A DNA stretch of 64,000 nucleotides from positions 1,152,221 through 1,216,220 of the forward strand of contig JADWOT020000006.1 in NCBI GenBank assembly GCA_036345935.2, read 5' to 3'. Below the pieces are notes generated by a model. That model was not told the origin of the DNA. It saw only the letters and a program-made list of their open reading frames with translations, and ran no database searches. This document shows positions 40,673 through 52,695 of this stretch, piece after piece (position 1 is the stretch's first letter; every line of letters begins with the position of its first letter). Source of the stretch: Taenia hydatigena. Taxonomy: Eukaryota > Platyhelminthes > Cestoda > Cyclophyllidea > Taeniidae. A program made the position numbers and the translations under genes.

Positions 40673-43600
40673 ATGGCACAAATTAATACAACGCATTCTC
40701 GAAACGATGATACGCATTTGGCGGAGATAGTAAGTGCAATTGAATCGTGGAAGGAGGCACCTCGTCAACGAATAAGTGGAATAGCCAATCAGGGAGCTAC
40801 GTGCTACTTAAATACACTTTTACAAACGCTACTACATACGCCTGACTTGACAAGTGAGTTAGAAGTGACTTAAAGTGTACTCCGTACTCTCATCATTGGT
40901 ATTTTCATGTCCCGCCCTCCCCTCAACAATTACTCCATAGGTCGACTTTTTTTAATGGCCAAAAATACCGAAATCACTCAACTTAGACGGGTAATTTGAT
41001 GAATTCTTTGCATTGTCTCATTTGTGTGAATAGATTTTACGAGAACTCTTGGCTCTATTTGCGAACCTCCTACAAGGCGATGGCATTCCCGTCTCGGCCA
41101 AATCTCTGACTGACAGTTTTGGATGGAGCTCTGATGAAGTTTCACTTAGGTTTTTTTGTAACCCCACTCTCTAGGTGCTGGTTCATCAAGACATTCAGGA
41201 GCTTAATCGCTTGCTATTTGAACAATTGGAAAATAATTTACAAGACACATCAGAAAGGACTCTTATCAGTGATCTTTACAAGGGAGCTTTCAGAACAACG
41301 GTTGGTATCACAATGCTTTTTTTTTTTCAATCCTAAATTCATCACTGTCTTGTTTACTTACAGATCAAGTGTCTGGCATGCGGTCAAGTTAGTGAGCGAA
41401 ATGTAGGTGGGTTATAAGTGCTGGAGGTGGCTAATATGGTCTAGGATGAATTTCAAGACGTTAATCTCTCTGTATCTCAATGCGATTCCGTGGAGGATGC
41501 TCTAAACTATCACACACAAACGGAGATGTTAGTTGGAGATAATCAGTACTTCTGTGAAAATTGCAAAAGTCGAGTCGATGCCACAAAAGTGAATCATTTT
41601 ATCATGTTCTCTTCACTTGATTGGCTGTAGTATGACTTCTTATCCTCCCTATTTTGTAAATTTTAATCTTTAGACGAGCAAATTTACTGACCTACCACCA
41701 ATCTTAACCCTCTCACTGTCCCGGTTCTACTTTAATCCTAAAACCATGGAAGCCTGCAAGTTGGATAAGATGTGCAGCTTTCCCATCCTCCTCGATATGA
41801 CCACGTATTTGGCAGGCAAGCAAGCAGTGGTGAGAGATCTTATATTAAGGCTATGCGGCACATAATAACTGTTTCTTTTTGCAAATACCTCTTCCCTTTG
41901 CTAGCCAATTACCTACGACCTCTTTTCCATTGTCATTCATGCTGGCTCCGCTGCCTGTGGTGGTCACTATCACGCCTTCATCAAAGACCCCTATGGATAC
42001 ACCGGAGACAAAGACGGCGACTATACCACTCAAAAGGTCAATCAAATGTTCCCAAATACACTTCAATCACCTCATTACTAGGCTTCATGGACATTCTCTA
42101 AGGCATTAGTTAAGCCGCCTGTTTAAAACAATAGATATGGCAATTAAATAAGGCTCCGTGCTCGGGCTATGGAGATTTAAACAAAATCTTGACCTTTATT
42201 GCAGTTCCATCCCTCCGACTTAAAGGGTGGAGAGAATTTGGAGACCGAAGTAGCACAAACCAACACTAATTACCTCTTTAAATGTCATCAAAGTGTAATC
42301 AAACCCATCAGTAGTCGCACAACGATGCAAACGAGAACGCGATCACAACAAAGGCCTTTCGAGGCCTTGTGTAGACGGACAGAACATCTCGCATTAACCA
42401 TTGATGTCCGCCCACCAACAATACGAAGACCACCTCGACCACTTCAGAATGCAGTTATAAATCGGCTGGCAGGACTGCCGGAGAATGCGAGGTGTCGGAT
42501 GCCTCCAGGTGTGGAGACTAATCCAGCATCTCTAGTCTCCCGTGATAGCATTGATCGAGCACGGAGCAGGAGAAAGACACGTGTCATTTCAACCTCATCT
42601 ACATCAGCCGTGAACCCTAGTAGGTAAAATAAAATGTGATATTTTGTGTATATTTACGCGACTAAAAAGGCGAATTTTTAATCAGAGTGCAATAAACTAT
42701 TAACCGTCAATCATACAATTTACCAATAGGATCTAATTGAGTGCCTTCTTGTTAAACAAAATCTAAATTGGCATTTAACCACCGGAAATGGTAAGGTGTT
42801 GTCTATTGCATTTAGTGAGTCTACGAGAGGCCAGATGACTAGCCAAGTGAAGACGAAAAAAAAGTCGGAAACCTACAGTAGATGCGTTGGCAACACAAAA
42901 GCCAGCCAAGCTTCAATCCAACCGTCAAACGCAAGCTCTATCAGTCTCTACAATCCACACAGTAACTCTTTAACTTATCCAAAAATGACAAAAACCAGGC
43001 CAATTTTTGAACCTCCTCTTAGAAATGGTCCTTCAAATCAGTCAAAGAGAACTCCAGTGCAACTCTCCAAGTCGCCTTCTAGTAGCACAATTAATATCGA
43101 CGTAAGCGAGAAATCGGATCAGACAAGTAGCTTCCTCGTAGAAAGGAAGGTTATTTCCACAAGTGGAAATAATGAGGATAATCCAGCACCAAAACAGCAA
43201 AGCTCAGGTAGCCTCACAAAATCCCACTCAGAAGGCTCATCTCGGGCTCCTTCGTGCTACACTGAATCCTGGCGACCAAAACTGTTCCATCAGACACTCA
43301 AGAGGTCTATATCTTCTGATTCTCAAGTAGTCGGAAATGAGAGCCTTTCAAAAGCCTCGATTGAAGTCTCTCCAACAAACACCTCAACTCTTACAGTGCA
43401 AATAAAAGATTCCTTCCTATTGAATAGGTATCATAAGAGAGGCAATCTATCAAGCGCCCCACAGAGGAGTGAAGAGGATGGTGAAAAAAATGTAGAGAAT
43501 GTACCAACACCATGTGAAGCATTAAAGCTGACTCGTGGTGGCAGAAATCCTGTTGTATATGGCAAGTGGTTTGATTTCAATGACGACGTTGTGACCGAAG

Positions 43601-43689
43601 TTAGTTGCGAAAGCTTTGAACACGTCTTCAAGGGCCTTGAGTGTGCCTACATGCTATTCTATAAGCGAATTGGTCAGCCACTAACTTAG
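40673..43689 (+). CDS. USP40: USP40-like ubiquitin-specific protease, catalytic domain only
   Basis: Cysteine protease that removes ubiquitin. Ten exons in phase: 40673-40853, 40941-40990, 41034-41138, 41175-41300, 41364-41402, 41445-41588, 41674-41829, 41905-42036, 42205-42623, 42816-43689; 741 residues. Catalytic Cys box ISGIANQGATCYLNTLLQT; QDIQELNRLLFEQLE; zinc-finger pairs CLACG and CENC; LPPILTLSLSRFYFNP; His box GGHYHAFIKD. The closing USP strand (GKWFDFNDDVV, ending AYMLFYKR) lies only at the very C-terminus, after roughly 385 Ser/Thr/Arg-rich residues. Human USP40 also has a long insertion here and a similar WFDIND closing motif, which supports the assignment. Unlike human USP40 the protein stops just after the catalytic domain. 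The exon 3 donor (GTTTCA) is weak but phase and homology require it. AATAAA follows at 43707-43712. Confidence 0.9.
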
Positions 43690-44255
43690 TGTCATTCTAA
43701 TTGTTAAATAAATTCTATATAAATGCATAGTGTTTTCGCTTGACATTGCAATCGTTTCTCCCCAAAAATGTATACTAAGGGAAGTCGCTTATAATTTTGT
43801 AAGTAGTAGATGAAGATCAGGAAAAAGGGAAGGAAGATGCTGTCTAACCCACACCCTCCGATTGCTTAAGTGATAGGCATCACATTCACTTAAAAGTTAA
43901 CAATGATAAGCTAAGAAAACAATGCAATGGAAGATTGAATTAGTTCAAAATGGAGTTCGGTCCTTTGACCGGGTTCGCTAAAGGCTTGTCTAATGTTTTG
44001 CTGATTACCTTTAGTTTTCCTCTTTATAACCAATGGTTGCGGTAGATTTTATTTCCATCAACTGTAAAAAACGATAAAATTCAAAACAGAAAAGTGATAA
44101 CATTCATAAAATGCTAAAATTCACCATGCGTAAAGCGGCACAATTAGGCAGTCAAATCATTGAATAAAATAATGCTGGGTAAGAGACATTTTTAAAATTG
44201 CACAAGATGATGACATTTAACGCTGATTCAACGCAATGACAACAATGTGGAACCC
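43690..44255. other. USP40 3' flank
   Basis: About 570 bases between the USP40 stop and the outer edge of the left inverted-repeat arm. Contains the USP40 poly(A) signal at 43707. No gene seen. Confidence 0.5.
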
Positions 44256-44870
44256 TCTGTCTCGCATACTTAAGCAGACCGAGAGGATTCTTGCGACTTG
44301 AAATGAAGAAGACGAGGATGATGATGATGAGGTGGATTGCGAGGGCCGTGAGCACCGTGGCCACGAATAGACCCAACTGAACGAAGTCAGATTCTATGTT
44401 CTTGCGTCCAACCACCGAACTGGCAACCATGAAACACACGGCCACCGGTGTGACACTAGGAAGGGGACAAGTCACCTCTTCAGAAGTGCCGACCCATGTT
44501 TGCGTTAGACATGCTTATCAAATGTTGGTTTGTGGTAAAAATATTGTTTTCATTCAGCCTAGGTTTGGCACGCTTACTGACTGGTACATTTGTGTTAAAT
44601 CATGGTTTTCAGTCCGAAGAGGGGAATAAGCCACCACTTTCAAAGTGCTGACCGTTGTTTGCGTTAGCACTGCATATTAACAAGTAGGCTGATGCTAAAC
44701 AACACTTCATGTTCCATTCCCAGATAAACACTTGTGCACTTACAGCAGAAACACCGACATTATTTTGGTGACAATGACAGAGAGGGCTTTGAAGAAATCA
44801 ACGAACGTCTTTGCAATGTCACCGGATGCTTTCGCAGCTGCACCGAAGACAATGGAACAGAAGAGCACAC
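44256..44870 (-). pseudogene. Duplicated SLC1 exons 4 and 5 (inverted, exon 5 truncated)
   Basis: The exon 4 copy is 44870-44744 on the minus strand: exactly 127 bases like the original, with acceptor and donor GTAAGTGC intact and an unchanged product (VLFCSIVFGAAAKASGD). The exon 5 copy starts at 44455 after the same acceptor and retains SSVVGRKNIESDFVQLG, with His-Leu in place of His-Phe in the following membrane segment. It is cut at the arm edge near 44256 before its donor. With no exons 1-3 or 6-8 on this strand it cannot make a transporter. Confidence 0.85.
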
Positions 44871-46537
44871 CTGAACACAAAATCACACTTCTCAGATATC
44901 TTACCTCTTGACGCCTTAATGCCACACATCGTCTTGGTCATTTCACCACCACTCCTGTTAAAAGTGCGCACTCGCGCTTACAACATTACCAAAACCTGCT
45001 TGCCCACGTTGGTCAACCTCCATTCATCGTTCCACTCATCAGTGGCAAAGCAGTCCGCCTCCTCCTCCGCCTCATGCATGCAGCATCCTCGTGATTGCAA
45101 CCACCACAAACATTTCTGTGCAATGCGATCTCCTTAACCTCTCTCCACCCAACGCACGCACCCCATCCTTCCCTACTCCCTCGCCCACACACCACAAATG
45201 CAAATCGAAGGCAAACTCACTCCACGAAGCACTCTACCTCGCATCACATTCAGCATTAGCGTCCGCTCTTTCCTGACATGACACTGCAACCGATACACCA
45301 CCCATCTGTTCAATCGCATTCGTTCAACTCACCCACCATGTTTGTGCCTGGCTTTGAGGAATTCGCTACTGTTGCATTCGTCGACGCATCTACTTCCGTT
45401 TGAAACTACAATAATCAGAGTAATAAATACATATAATGTGCTAACGATGCTAACAAGAGGGTGAAATAGGCACCTGCGCACTACATGGCAAGTTGATAGA
45501 CAGCCTACTAATTCGTGTTTCATGACTACACCTCTCCAACACATCCACCTGCATCCTCCCATCATCTCTACCTTGTTTCAACTACTTCACAGCAAATGCC
45601 AGCATTGAAGGACAAGGAACTTGCATGGTAGATTGTTATCCCAAATATGTTATCAGGGAAGAGATTGCTGAAAGGTGAAAGAAGCATCCAGTTATTGAGG
45701 CCATTTGAATTGCAAGAAAGGCAATGTGTTCACCCAATTCCTCGGTGGTTAGTACGTTGTGAGGCGTGAGAAGGGGCATGTTCTCCATTCAATGAGTTGC
45801 TGCAAACACTGTGGACACATGTGGCAACTGCATGTGTGTCAGTGTTCATGTCTGTGCACTACACGACACCACTGGTGTCCATCTCTCGGTGTGGTCTTCT
45901 AAACCCCATCACTTCCACCTTCCAACTCCTCTTCAATTCACAATGTGCTGGTGCGTGGCTTCACCTCGCCTCCTTGACTAACCCACTTCTATTCGGTTGC
46001 ATGGCATCCACATCCACTTTCTCCTTACATCTTTCTGCCGAGAAAGTGTGGTGTGTGGTGCAAGAAGTGGTCATCTTTACAACGACCAACGTTTAATATC
46101 ATGAGAATCCTGCATTCATGCATTCCCTCAGCAAACACTACATGTCAACCAACTCACTAGAACAAGTCCCTGAACACATCCGATGCCGTAAGTCCAGATG
46201 CCGTCGAAACGGGAACACTTTCATTCGTACTGCCCACTAGTATTCGACTACCTACAACGGTTCGAAAGTGGCAGTTTGAGAGGAACACTTCTCTCCACAT
46301 CCTCCTTGTTGACAACTCTTCTTGTCAACCTGTCACTGCCCAACCATACAGACAAATGTATGCTGGTAGTACAAACGGAGAGCTTCAATTTTACCACAAG
46401 ATGGTGATAGGCGAATAATGCTTGTCGTAGTTCTCATTTATCATCAACTTGGGGTTATAATGAAACCCCAGACGGAAAGTCAACGTCAAGACATTGTTAT
46501 GACCGCATCCATGTGATGGCAGAGATCACCCTATTCC
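44256..46537 (-). repeat. Left arm of a large inverted duplication
   Basis: The reverse complement of this 2.3-kb stretch matches 49047-51488 nearly end to end. The outer edge is set where similarity fails after the CTCTCGGTCTGCT block (44256 / 51488) and the inner edge at the TGCCATCACATGGATGC block (46537 / 49047). A conserved open frame shared by both arms (45797-46096 and its partner) differs at 7 of 99 codons, so the arms are roughly 97% alike over that piece. The arm carries copies of two SLC1 exons and of intron 3. Confidence 0.9.
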
Positions 46538-47623
46538 AAGTAGCGTGTGCATTTACCTCTTCTCTTTCAATTTGACTCCACGTAACACAAACGTTACACA
46601 AAATTCACCGGTTAAGATGCAGTGTTGCCTTGCACAATGAAATGTAATTTATGTTTCACCCTTTACTAACATCACTTCACGCTCTGGGTTTTTGACAGAG
46701 GAGAAAATAGAGTCTATTTTGTTGTTCTTGTTGTGGAAAAAAACTACACATTTGACTTACCTAATGTGTAACTAATTTACTATTTAATTTTACATACCTT
46801 ACCGTTGCTAATTCTGCACTCCTTGTCTGAAAAGTTGTCGTTTTTGACAACCCTATCAGAATTGGTCCCACAAATTGTCCACGCTTCAATATTAGTTGTA
46901 CAATCCGCCAAAAAAGGTAAATTTTGGGCATTTAACTCGGCTTGGAGTCAAACTGTGTCTCCATGCTGTGCTCTTAACTCACCAATCATATCTAATACTT
47001 ACAACACGTAATTTATTAATACAATTTGCTCAAGGTCATTGTGAGTAACCCACTTAAGAGGTAAACAAAGTGACCTTACACCTTCCACCGGTTTATACAA
47101 GAGATTCATTAAGAACAGGCGATTTGACTCTGCCTTATCTGGTTTCAAATGCGATAGACAAGAGGCTTGGCAACTTACAGTTCAGGGGCTCCTCAAATGA
47201 CATCGCTCTATTCGAAAGCCATTAAAATGGAAGTAAAGCACACACACACACCATTCTAAAGCAGCATATCAAAGCGTCAAAATGTGATTCTAATTATTCA
47301 ATAATATTAACGATAGCACCATCCTTGTGTGGGTGAAGTGTCAAGGCCTTTGTTTATTCACGCCTCCACACTCTGTTTGTAAATAATAGTAGTTCATCCT
47401 AGCCATCCAAAAGTTACCCGCCATAGGGCACTACTGAGAGAGCCTCGAAAGCTTTACGCCTTAAACCTGTCAAATGACCAATTGAAGCTCAACGCATGGA
47501 GGCCCTATCAAGACACACCTGTCTCACTATAAGAGGTCGATAGGCTGTGACGAGGTGAAGACGACGTGTTGTAGATAATCAACAATTACATCACTTTGCT
47601 CTGCACCTCACACGTGCTCCTCG
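46538..47623. other. Spacer upstream of SLC1 exon 1
   Basis: About 1.1 kb of unique sequence between the left arm and the SLC1 start; it should contain the SLC1 promoter. A short CA run (ACACACACACACACC) sits near 47237-47251. No reading frame of note. Confidence 0.5.
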
Positions 47624-50600
47624 ATGCACACTGAGTTAAACAGTATTTCATCATCATCACCGCCGCTCACATCAGGACCTGCTGCTAACATGGAGGCACT
47701 GGAGGCAAAATCGGAGAAGGATGAGAAAGTTAGACTGCGGGATCGGAATCGCTGTATCAAATTCCTAATTGACAATTGGTTTATGCTTTCTACAATTGCT
47801 GGGGTCGCTTTGGGATTCGGTTTGGGATTCGTCATTCGAACTACACAACCCGGACCGACAGCTATCACATGGATTGGTAAGGATCTTGATTAACCAGAAT
47901 GAATAATATTTCAAGGCCTATTAGATTATTGAACGTATACTTTTTGCTTTACTTGGTTAAAATTCAAGTTTATAAGACAGGAAATGAAAGTGGGCACGTG
48001 AAATCCCATTCTATAGACGCATTTTACTTATCCTCCGAGCCCGATTTAGTGTCGTGACGAGAAGTGGAGGCCAAGAAATAAGAGTAAAGTGATTTTTGGA
48101 TTTAAACACTTGTTACTTAATTGTTACTCAGTCGAAAAAGAAAATTGTATGATACTAAAGGTTATCACTTGAATGCTAGTTTTTTTTATTCCTTCTCCTC
48201 ATAGCCATGCCATCGGATGTTTACCTCCGGCTTCTTCAACTCACCATCTTGCCTCTCATCTCCTCCAACATTCTTATCGGTGAGTTGATTTAGTCTGAAA
48301 CCTGTGCATTTTTTGCACTGCCCTAAGACTTTAAATTAAAAATAAAGCTTCTGATGCAATAGCAGCATAATTGTTGGTCACCAAAAGCATATAGAGCACT
48401 AGGGCAGAGTGGAAGTTGAGGCTATAGATGCGGGCCAGAGGTCAGGTCTCCCGGTGTCGGTGCGACGGTGAAGCCCAAAAGCGCTGTAGCCAAAAATTCA
48501 GTAGTTAAACAAACAACCAATGTATCAGAAAGCCTTTGCAAAGCTCATAAATAAAATTATGGACAGAACTATTAGGGTATGTGAACAACTTTGTTCAATG
48601 AACAGCTGCGTGTTGAAATAATGAAAAGGGACATTTAAAAATTAAAGGATCTCAGGGAAGTACAATTAAAGGGAAAGTAGCACTCCTTTTAAAAGTATGT
48701 TTGTAATGCTTGTTGTTTTCTCTAGCTATCGCAACGTTGGACTTCAAAAGGGATGGAAAAGTTGGAGTTATAGGAGTTGCCTACATTGTCGCGCTCAACT
48801 TGGGTTGTGCAATAATTGGAACAGTCTGCGCTCTACTAATTCAACCAGGTATTCTTGCTTTATTAGGAATTTTTTTAATAATGCGAATTAGACATATTAA
48901 AATGGATAATAAAGCCTCCTTCTTCAACCCATTTAAAGTCGGGTTAATGAGGCAATTGGTAGTAAAGGCTTTGAGAGAGCTAAAATAGGTGAGAATGAGG
49001 TTTTTCGAAACCCAGACAGGGCTTAGCCGATGTAGAGCAGAGTAGAGTGATCCCTGCCATCACATGGATGCAGTCATAACAATGTCTTGACGTTGACTTT
49101 CCGTCTGGGGTTTCATTATAACCCCAAGTTGATGATAAATGAGAACTACGACAAGCATTATTCGCCTATCACCATCTTGTGGTAAAATTGAAGCTCTCCG
49201 TTTGTACTACCAGCATACATTTGTCTGTATGGTTGGGCAGTGACAGGTTGACAAGAAGAGTTGTCAACAAGGAGGATGTGGAGAGAAGTGTTCCTCTCAA
49301 ACTGCCACTTTCGAACCGTTGTAGGTAGCCGAATACTAGTGGGCAGTACGAATGAAAGTGTTCCCGTTTCGACGGCATCTGGACTTACGGCATCGGATGT
49401 GTTCAGGGACTTGTTCTAGTGAGTTGGTTGACATGTAGTGTTTGTTGAGGCATTACATGAATGCAGGCTTCTCATGACATTAAACGCTAGTGGTTGCAAA
49501 GATGACCACTTCTTGCACCACACACCACACTTTCTCGGCAAGAAGATGTAAGGAGAAAGTGGATGTGGATGCCATGCAACCGAATAGAAGTGGGTTAGTC
49601 AAGGAGGCGAGGTGAAGCCACGCACCAACACATTGTGAATTGAAGAGGAGTTGGAAGGTGGAAGTGATGGGGTTTAGAAGACCACACCGAGAGATGGACA
49701 CCAGTGGTGGCGTGTAGTGCACAGACATAAACACTGACACACATGCAGTAGCCACATGTCTCCACAGTGTATGCAGCAACTCATTGAATGGAGAACATGC
49801 CCCTTCTCACGCCTTACAACGTACTAACCACCGAGGAATTAAGCGCACACATTGCCTTTCCTGCAATTCAAATGGCCTCAATAACTGAATACTTTTTTCA
49901 CCTTTCAGCAATCTCTTCCCTGACAACATATTTGGGATAACAATCTACCATGCAAGTTCCTTGTCCTTCAATGCTGGCATTTGCTGTGAAGTAGTTGAAA
50001 CAAAGTAGAGATGATGGAAGGATGCAGGTGGATGTGTTGGAGAGGTGTAGCCATGAAACACGTTTTAGTAGGCTGCCTATCAACTTGTCATGCAGTGCGC
50101 AGGTGCCTATTTCACTTCCTTGTTAGCATTGTTAGCACTATATGTATTTATTACTATGATTATTGTAGTTTCAAACGGAAGTAGATGTGTCGACGAATGC
50201 AACAGTAGCAAATTCCTCGAAGCCGGGCACAAACATGGTGGGTGAGTTGAACGAATGCGATTGAACAGATGGGTGGTATATCGGTTGCTGTGTCATGTCA
50301 GGAAAGAGCGGACGCTAATGCTGAATATGATGCGAGGTAGAGTGCTTCGTGGAGTGAGTTTGCCTTCGACTTGCATTTGTGGTGTGTGGGTGAGGGAGTA
50401 GGGAATGATGGTGTGCGTGGTGGAGGGTGGGGAGATCGCATTGCACAGAAATGGTTGTGGTGATGAGATGTGCCACCCAAAGTGGGTTCATGACACTCAC
50501 GAGGATGCTGCATGCATGAGGTGGAGGATGAGGCGGACTGCTTTGCCACTGATGAGTGGGACGATGAATGGAGGTTGACCAACGTGAGCAAGCAGGTTTT

Positions 50601-52695
50601 GGTAATGTTGTAAGCGCGAGTGCGAGTGACATCTCGACTGTGGAGGTCATTGGTGCCTACGCAAACGCCTTTCAACAGGAATGGTGATGAAATGAGCCAG
50701 ACGATGTGTGGCATTGGAGTGTCAAGAGGCAAGATATCTGAGAAGTGTGATTTTGTGTTCAGGTGTGCTCTTCTGTTCCATTGTCTTCGGTGCAGCTGCG
50801 AAAGCATCCGGTGACATTGCAAAGACGTTCGTTGATTTCTTCAAAGCCCTCTCTGTCATTGTCACCAAAATAATGTCGGTGTTTCTGCTGTAAGTGCACA
50901 AGTGTTTATCTGGGAATGGAACATGAAGTGTTGTTTAGCATCAGCCTAACTGTTAATATGCAATGCTAACGCAAACAACGGTCAGCGCTTTGAAAGTGGT
51001 GGCTTATTCCCCTCTTCGGACAGAAAACCATGATTTAACACAAATGTACCAGTCAGTAAGCGTGCCAAACCTAGGCTGAATGACAACAATATTGTTACCA
51101 CAAACCAACATTTGATAAGCATGTCCAACGCAAACGTCGGTCGGCACTTGTGAAGAGGCGACCTGTTCGCCTCGTCAGAATGAGAACCATGATTTGACAT
51201 ACACACGCACACACACGTAACAGTCAATAGGCGTGCCCAACACAAACATGGGTCGGCACTTCTGAAGAGGTGACTTGTCCCCTTCCTAGTGTCACACCGG
51301 TGGCCGTGTGTTTCATGGTTGCCAGTTCGGTGGTTGGACGCAAGAACATAGAATCTGACTTCGTTCAGTTGGGTCTATTCGTGGCCACGGTGCTCACGGC
51401 CCTCGCAATCCACTTCATCATCATCATCCTCGTCTTCTTCATTTCAAGTCGCAAGAATCCTCTCGGTCTGCTAAAGTATTCGGGACAGGCGTACTTTCTT
51501 GCTTTTGCAACCACTAGTCCGTACGTCTTCTTGAAGCACTTCATTAGTCTCTACTTGTCCTGCTCCACTTTCTCTCTTTTTTTATAACATTTCTATTCTC
51601 TTGTAGTTCTGCTAATATTGTAACTTTTTTAAAAAAATCTTTAGAGCCCTTACCCTTCCAGAGTTATATGCCGCTCTGGACAAGTACGGTGTTTCTCAAA
51701 GCGTGTCTAGACTAATTTGTCCAGTGGCAGCAACACTCAAAGGCGATGGACCTGCAGCTTTCATTGCCGCTTCGGTAATTTTCATCGCCCAGAACGCTCG
51801 CATGGAGCTCAATGTTGGACAAATATTTACCATTCTGTACGTCTTTACATAACACTTTCACTCCTTTCCTCTCCTCTTTCATACCATCATTAGTTTTAAA
51901 GTACTTGGCATTCATTTACGTTTTTAGTTATACATAAATGAAGTGCCTTTGCTCTACCTTATTTATAAGTTGGTAGAAGCCAACCGTTTGATCTGGGCCT
52001 TATGGGTCTCGAACACTTCTACTGTCTACGTTCTATGTCGCTTTTAGCTTCCTCACCTTCACGTCTTCTCTGGCAACGCCAAACATTCCAAGCGCAAGCA
52101 TCGTCCTCACTGTGACCATCTTATCCTCCATTGGCGCGCCCACAGAGGCAGCTGGTATCCTCTTTGCTATGGAATGGTTGTTGTAAGCTCAAACTTGTCT
52201 TTTTGCTTTAAAAAAGTAGGATTTTAAATATTGTAACATTTCATATGCATATTTAATCGAGTAAACCCTTGGTAGCCCTCTTTTCGACGGCGTGTACTTG
52301 CCATGCATTTGCTTTCTTGAGGTTTTAAAATTAATTTAAGAAGTTGTTTCTTGATTTAGAGCATTAAAAGTCATTAAAAAAAAGCTTCACTTTTGTGTTT
52401 TAAGAGGTACGTTTAAGTTTTATTGCCAAGTGGAAAGTAATATTGTTCTCCGAATAGGAGATACAAGATTGGGAAGGAGGATTCGCATAGCTGATAACTC
52501 ATGCCCAGAAATGATTTAGAGATGACGTTTTTACTTTCTTACAGGGATCGATGTCGGTCTGGAAGCGGCGCATTATCCATACTATTTGTGGCTGCAACCT
52601 CGGAGGCGATCAACGATAAGATTAAAAAGAGGAAGCACGTTGAGGACTCCGAATTTTTCACGGAAGTGGATGAAGACCCTTCATCACCTGTGTAG
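47624..52695 (+). CDS. Divergent SLC1-family (excitatory amino acid transporter-like) membrane protein
   Basis: Relative of sodium-coupled glutamate/neutral amino acid transporters. Eight exons in phase: 47624-47876, 48205-48279, 48726-48848, 50763-50889, 51290-51520, 51645-51836, 52048-52182, 52545-52695; 428 residues, shorter than animal EAATs (about 500-570) because the large TM4 loop is absent. Matches: RNRCIKFLIDNWFMLSTIAG (TM1), VYLRLLQLTILPLISSNILI (TM2), IVFGAAAKASG, TPVAVCFMVASSVV, FFISSRKNPLGLLKY, and ELYAALDKYGVSQSVSRLI. Family substrate and sodium motifs are altered: HP1 reads ATTSPALTLP where TSSSSATLP is usual; TM7 NMDG reads KGDG; the TM8 DR..T..N..GD signature reads DRCRSGSGALS. 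The acidic tail ends SSPV. Exons 4 and 5 lie in the right inverted-repeat arm. AATAAA at 52714-52719. Transport activity is doubtful. Confidence 0.85.
48430..48535 (+). mobile_element. Possible worn TRIM-like fragment in SLC1 intron 2
   Basis: Weak ordered similarity to the terminal repeat and adjacent internal region of copies A and B, best at GCCAAAAATTCAGTAGTT followed by AAACAAACAACCAATGTATC. Could be chance. Confidence 0.25.
49047..51488 (+). repeat. Right arm of the large inverted duplication
   Basis: Partner of 44256-46537. It spans the 3' part of SLC1 intron 3, exon 4, intron 4 and most of exon 5. It is about 160 bases longer than the left arm, mainly because of additional sequence near 50460-50510 and an extra repeat unit in intron 4 (51121-51240). 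Because it contains the functional exon order it is presumably the original and the left arm the copy. Confidence 0.9.
50964..51288 (+). repeat. Imperfect tandem units in SLC1 intron 4
   Basis: Three related stretches of about 120-170 bases follow each other, each built around an AACGCAAAC / GTCGGCACTT(G/C)TGAAGAGG(C/T)GAC(C/T)TGT block and an ACCATGATTT(A/G)ACA block with CAGTCA(G/A)TA(A/G)GCGTGCC. The last unit abuts the exon 5 acceptor. The left arm has fewer units. Confidence 0.6.

Noticed and set aside
45797..46096. 99-codon frame with a near-identical partner at 49480-49779
   Set aside because: The match looks like conservation but is only the two arms of the inverted duplication; it lies in SLC1 intron 3 and has no recognisable family.
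47237..47251. CA microsatellite
   Set aside because: Only about seven units; ordinary background simple sequence.
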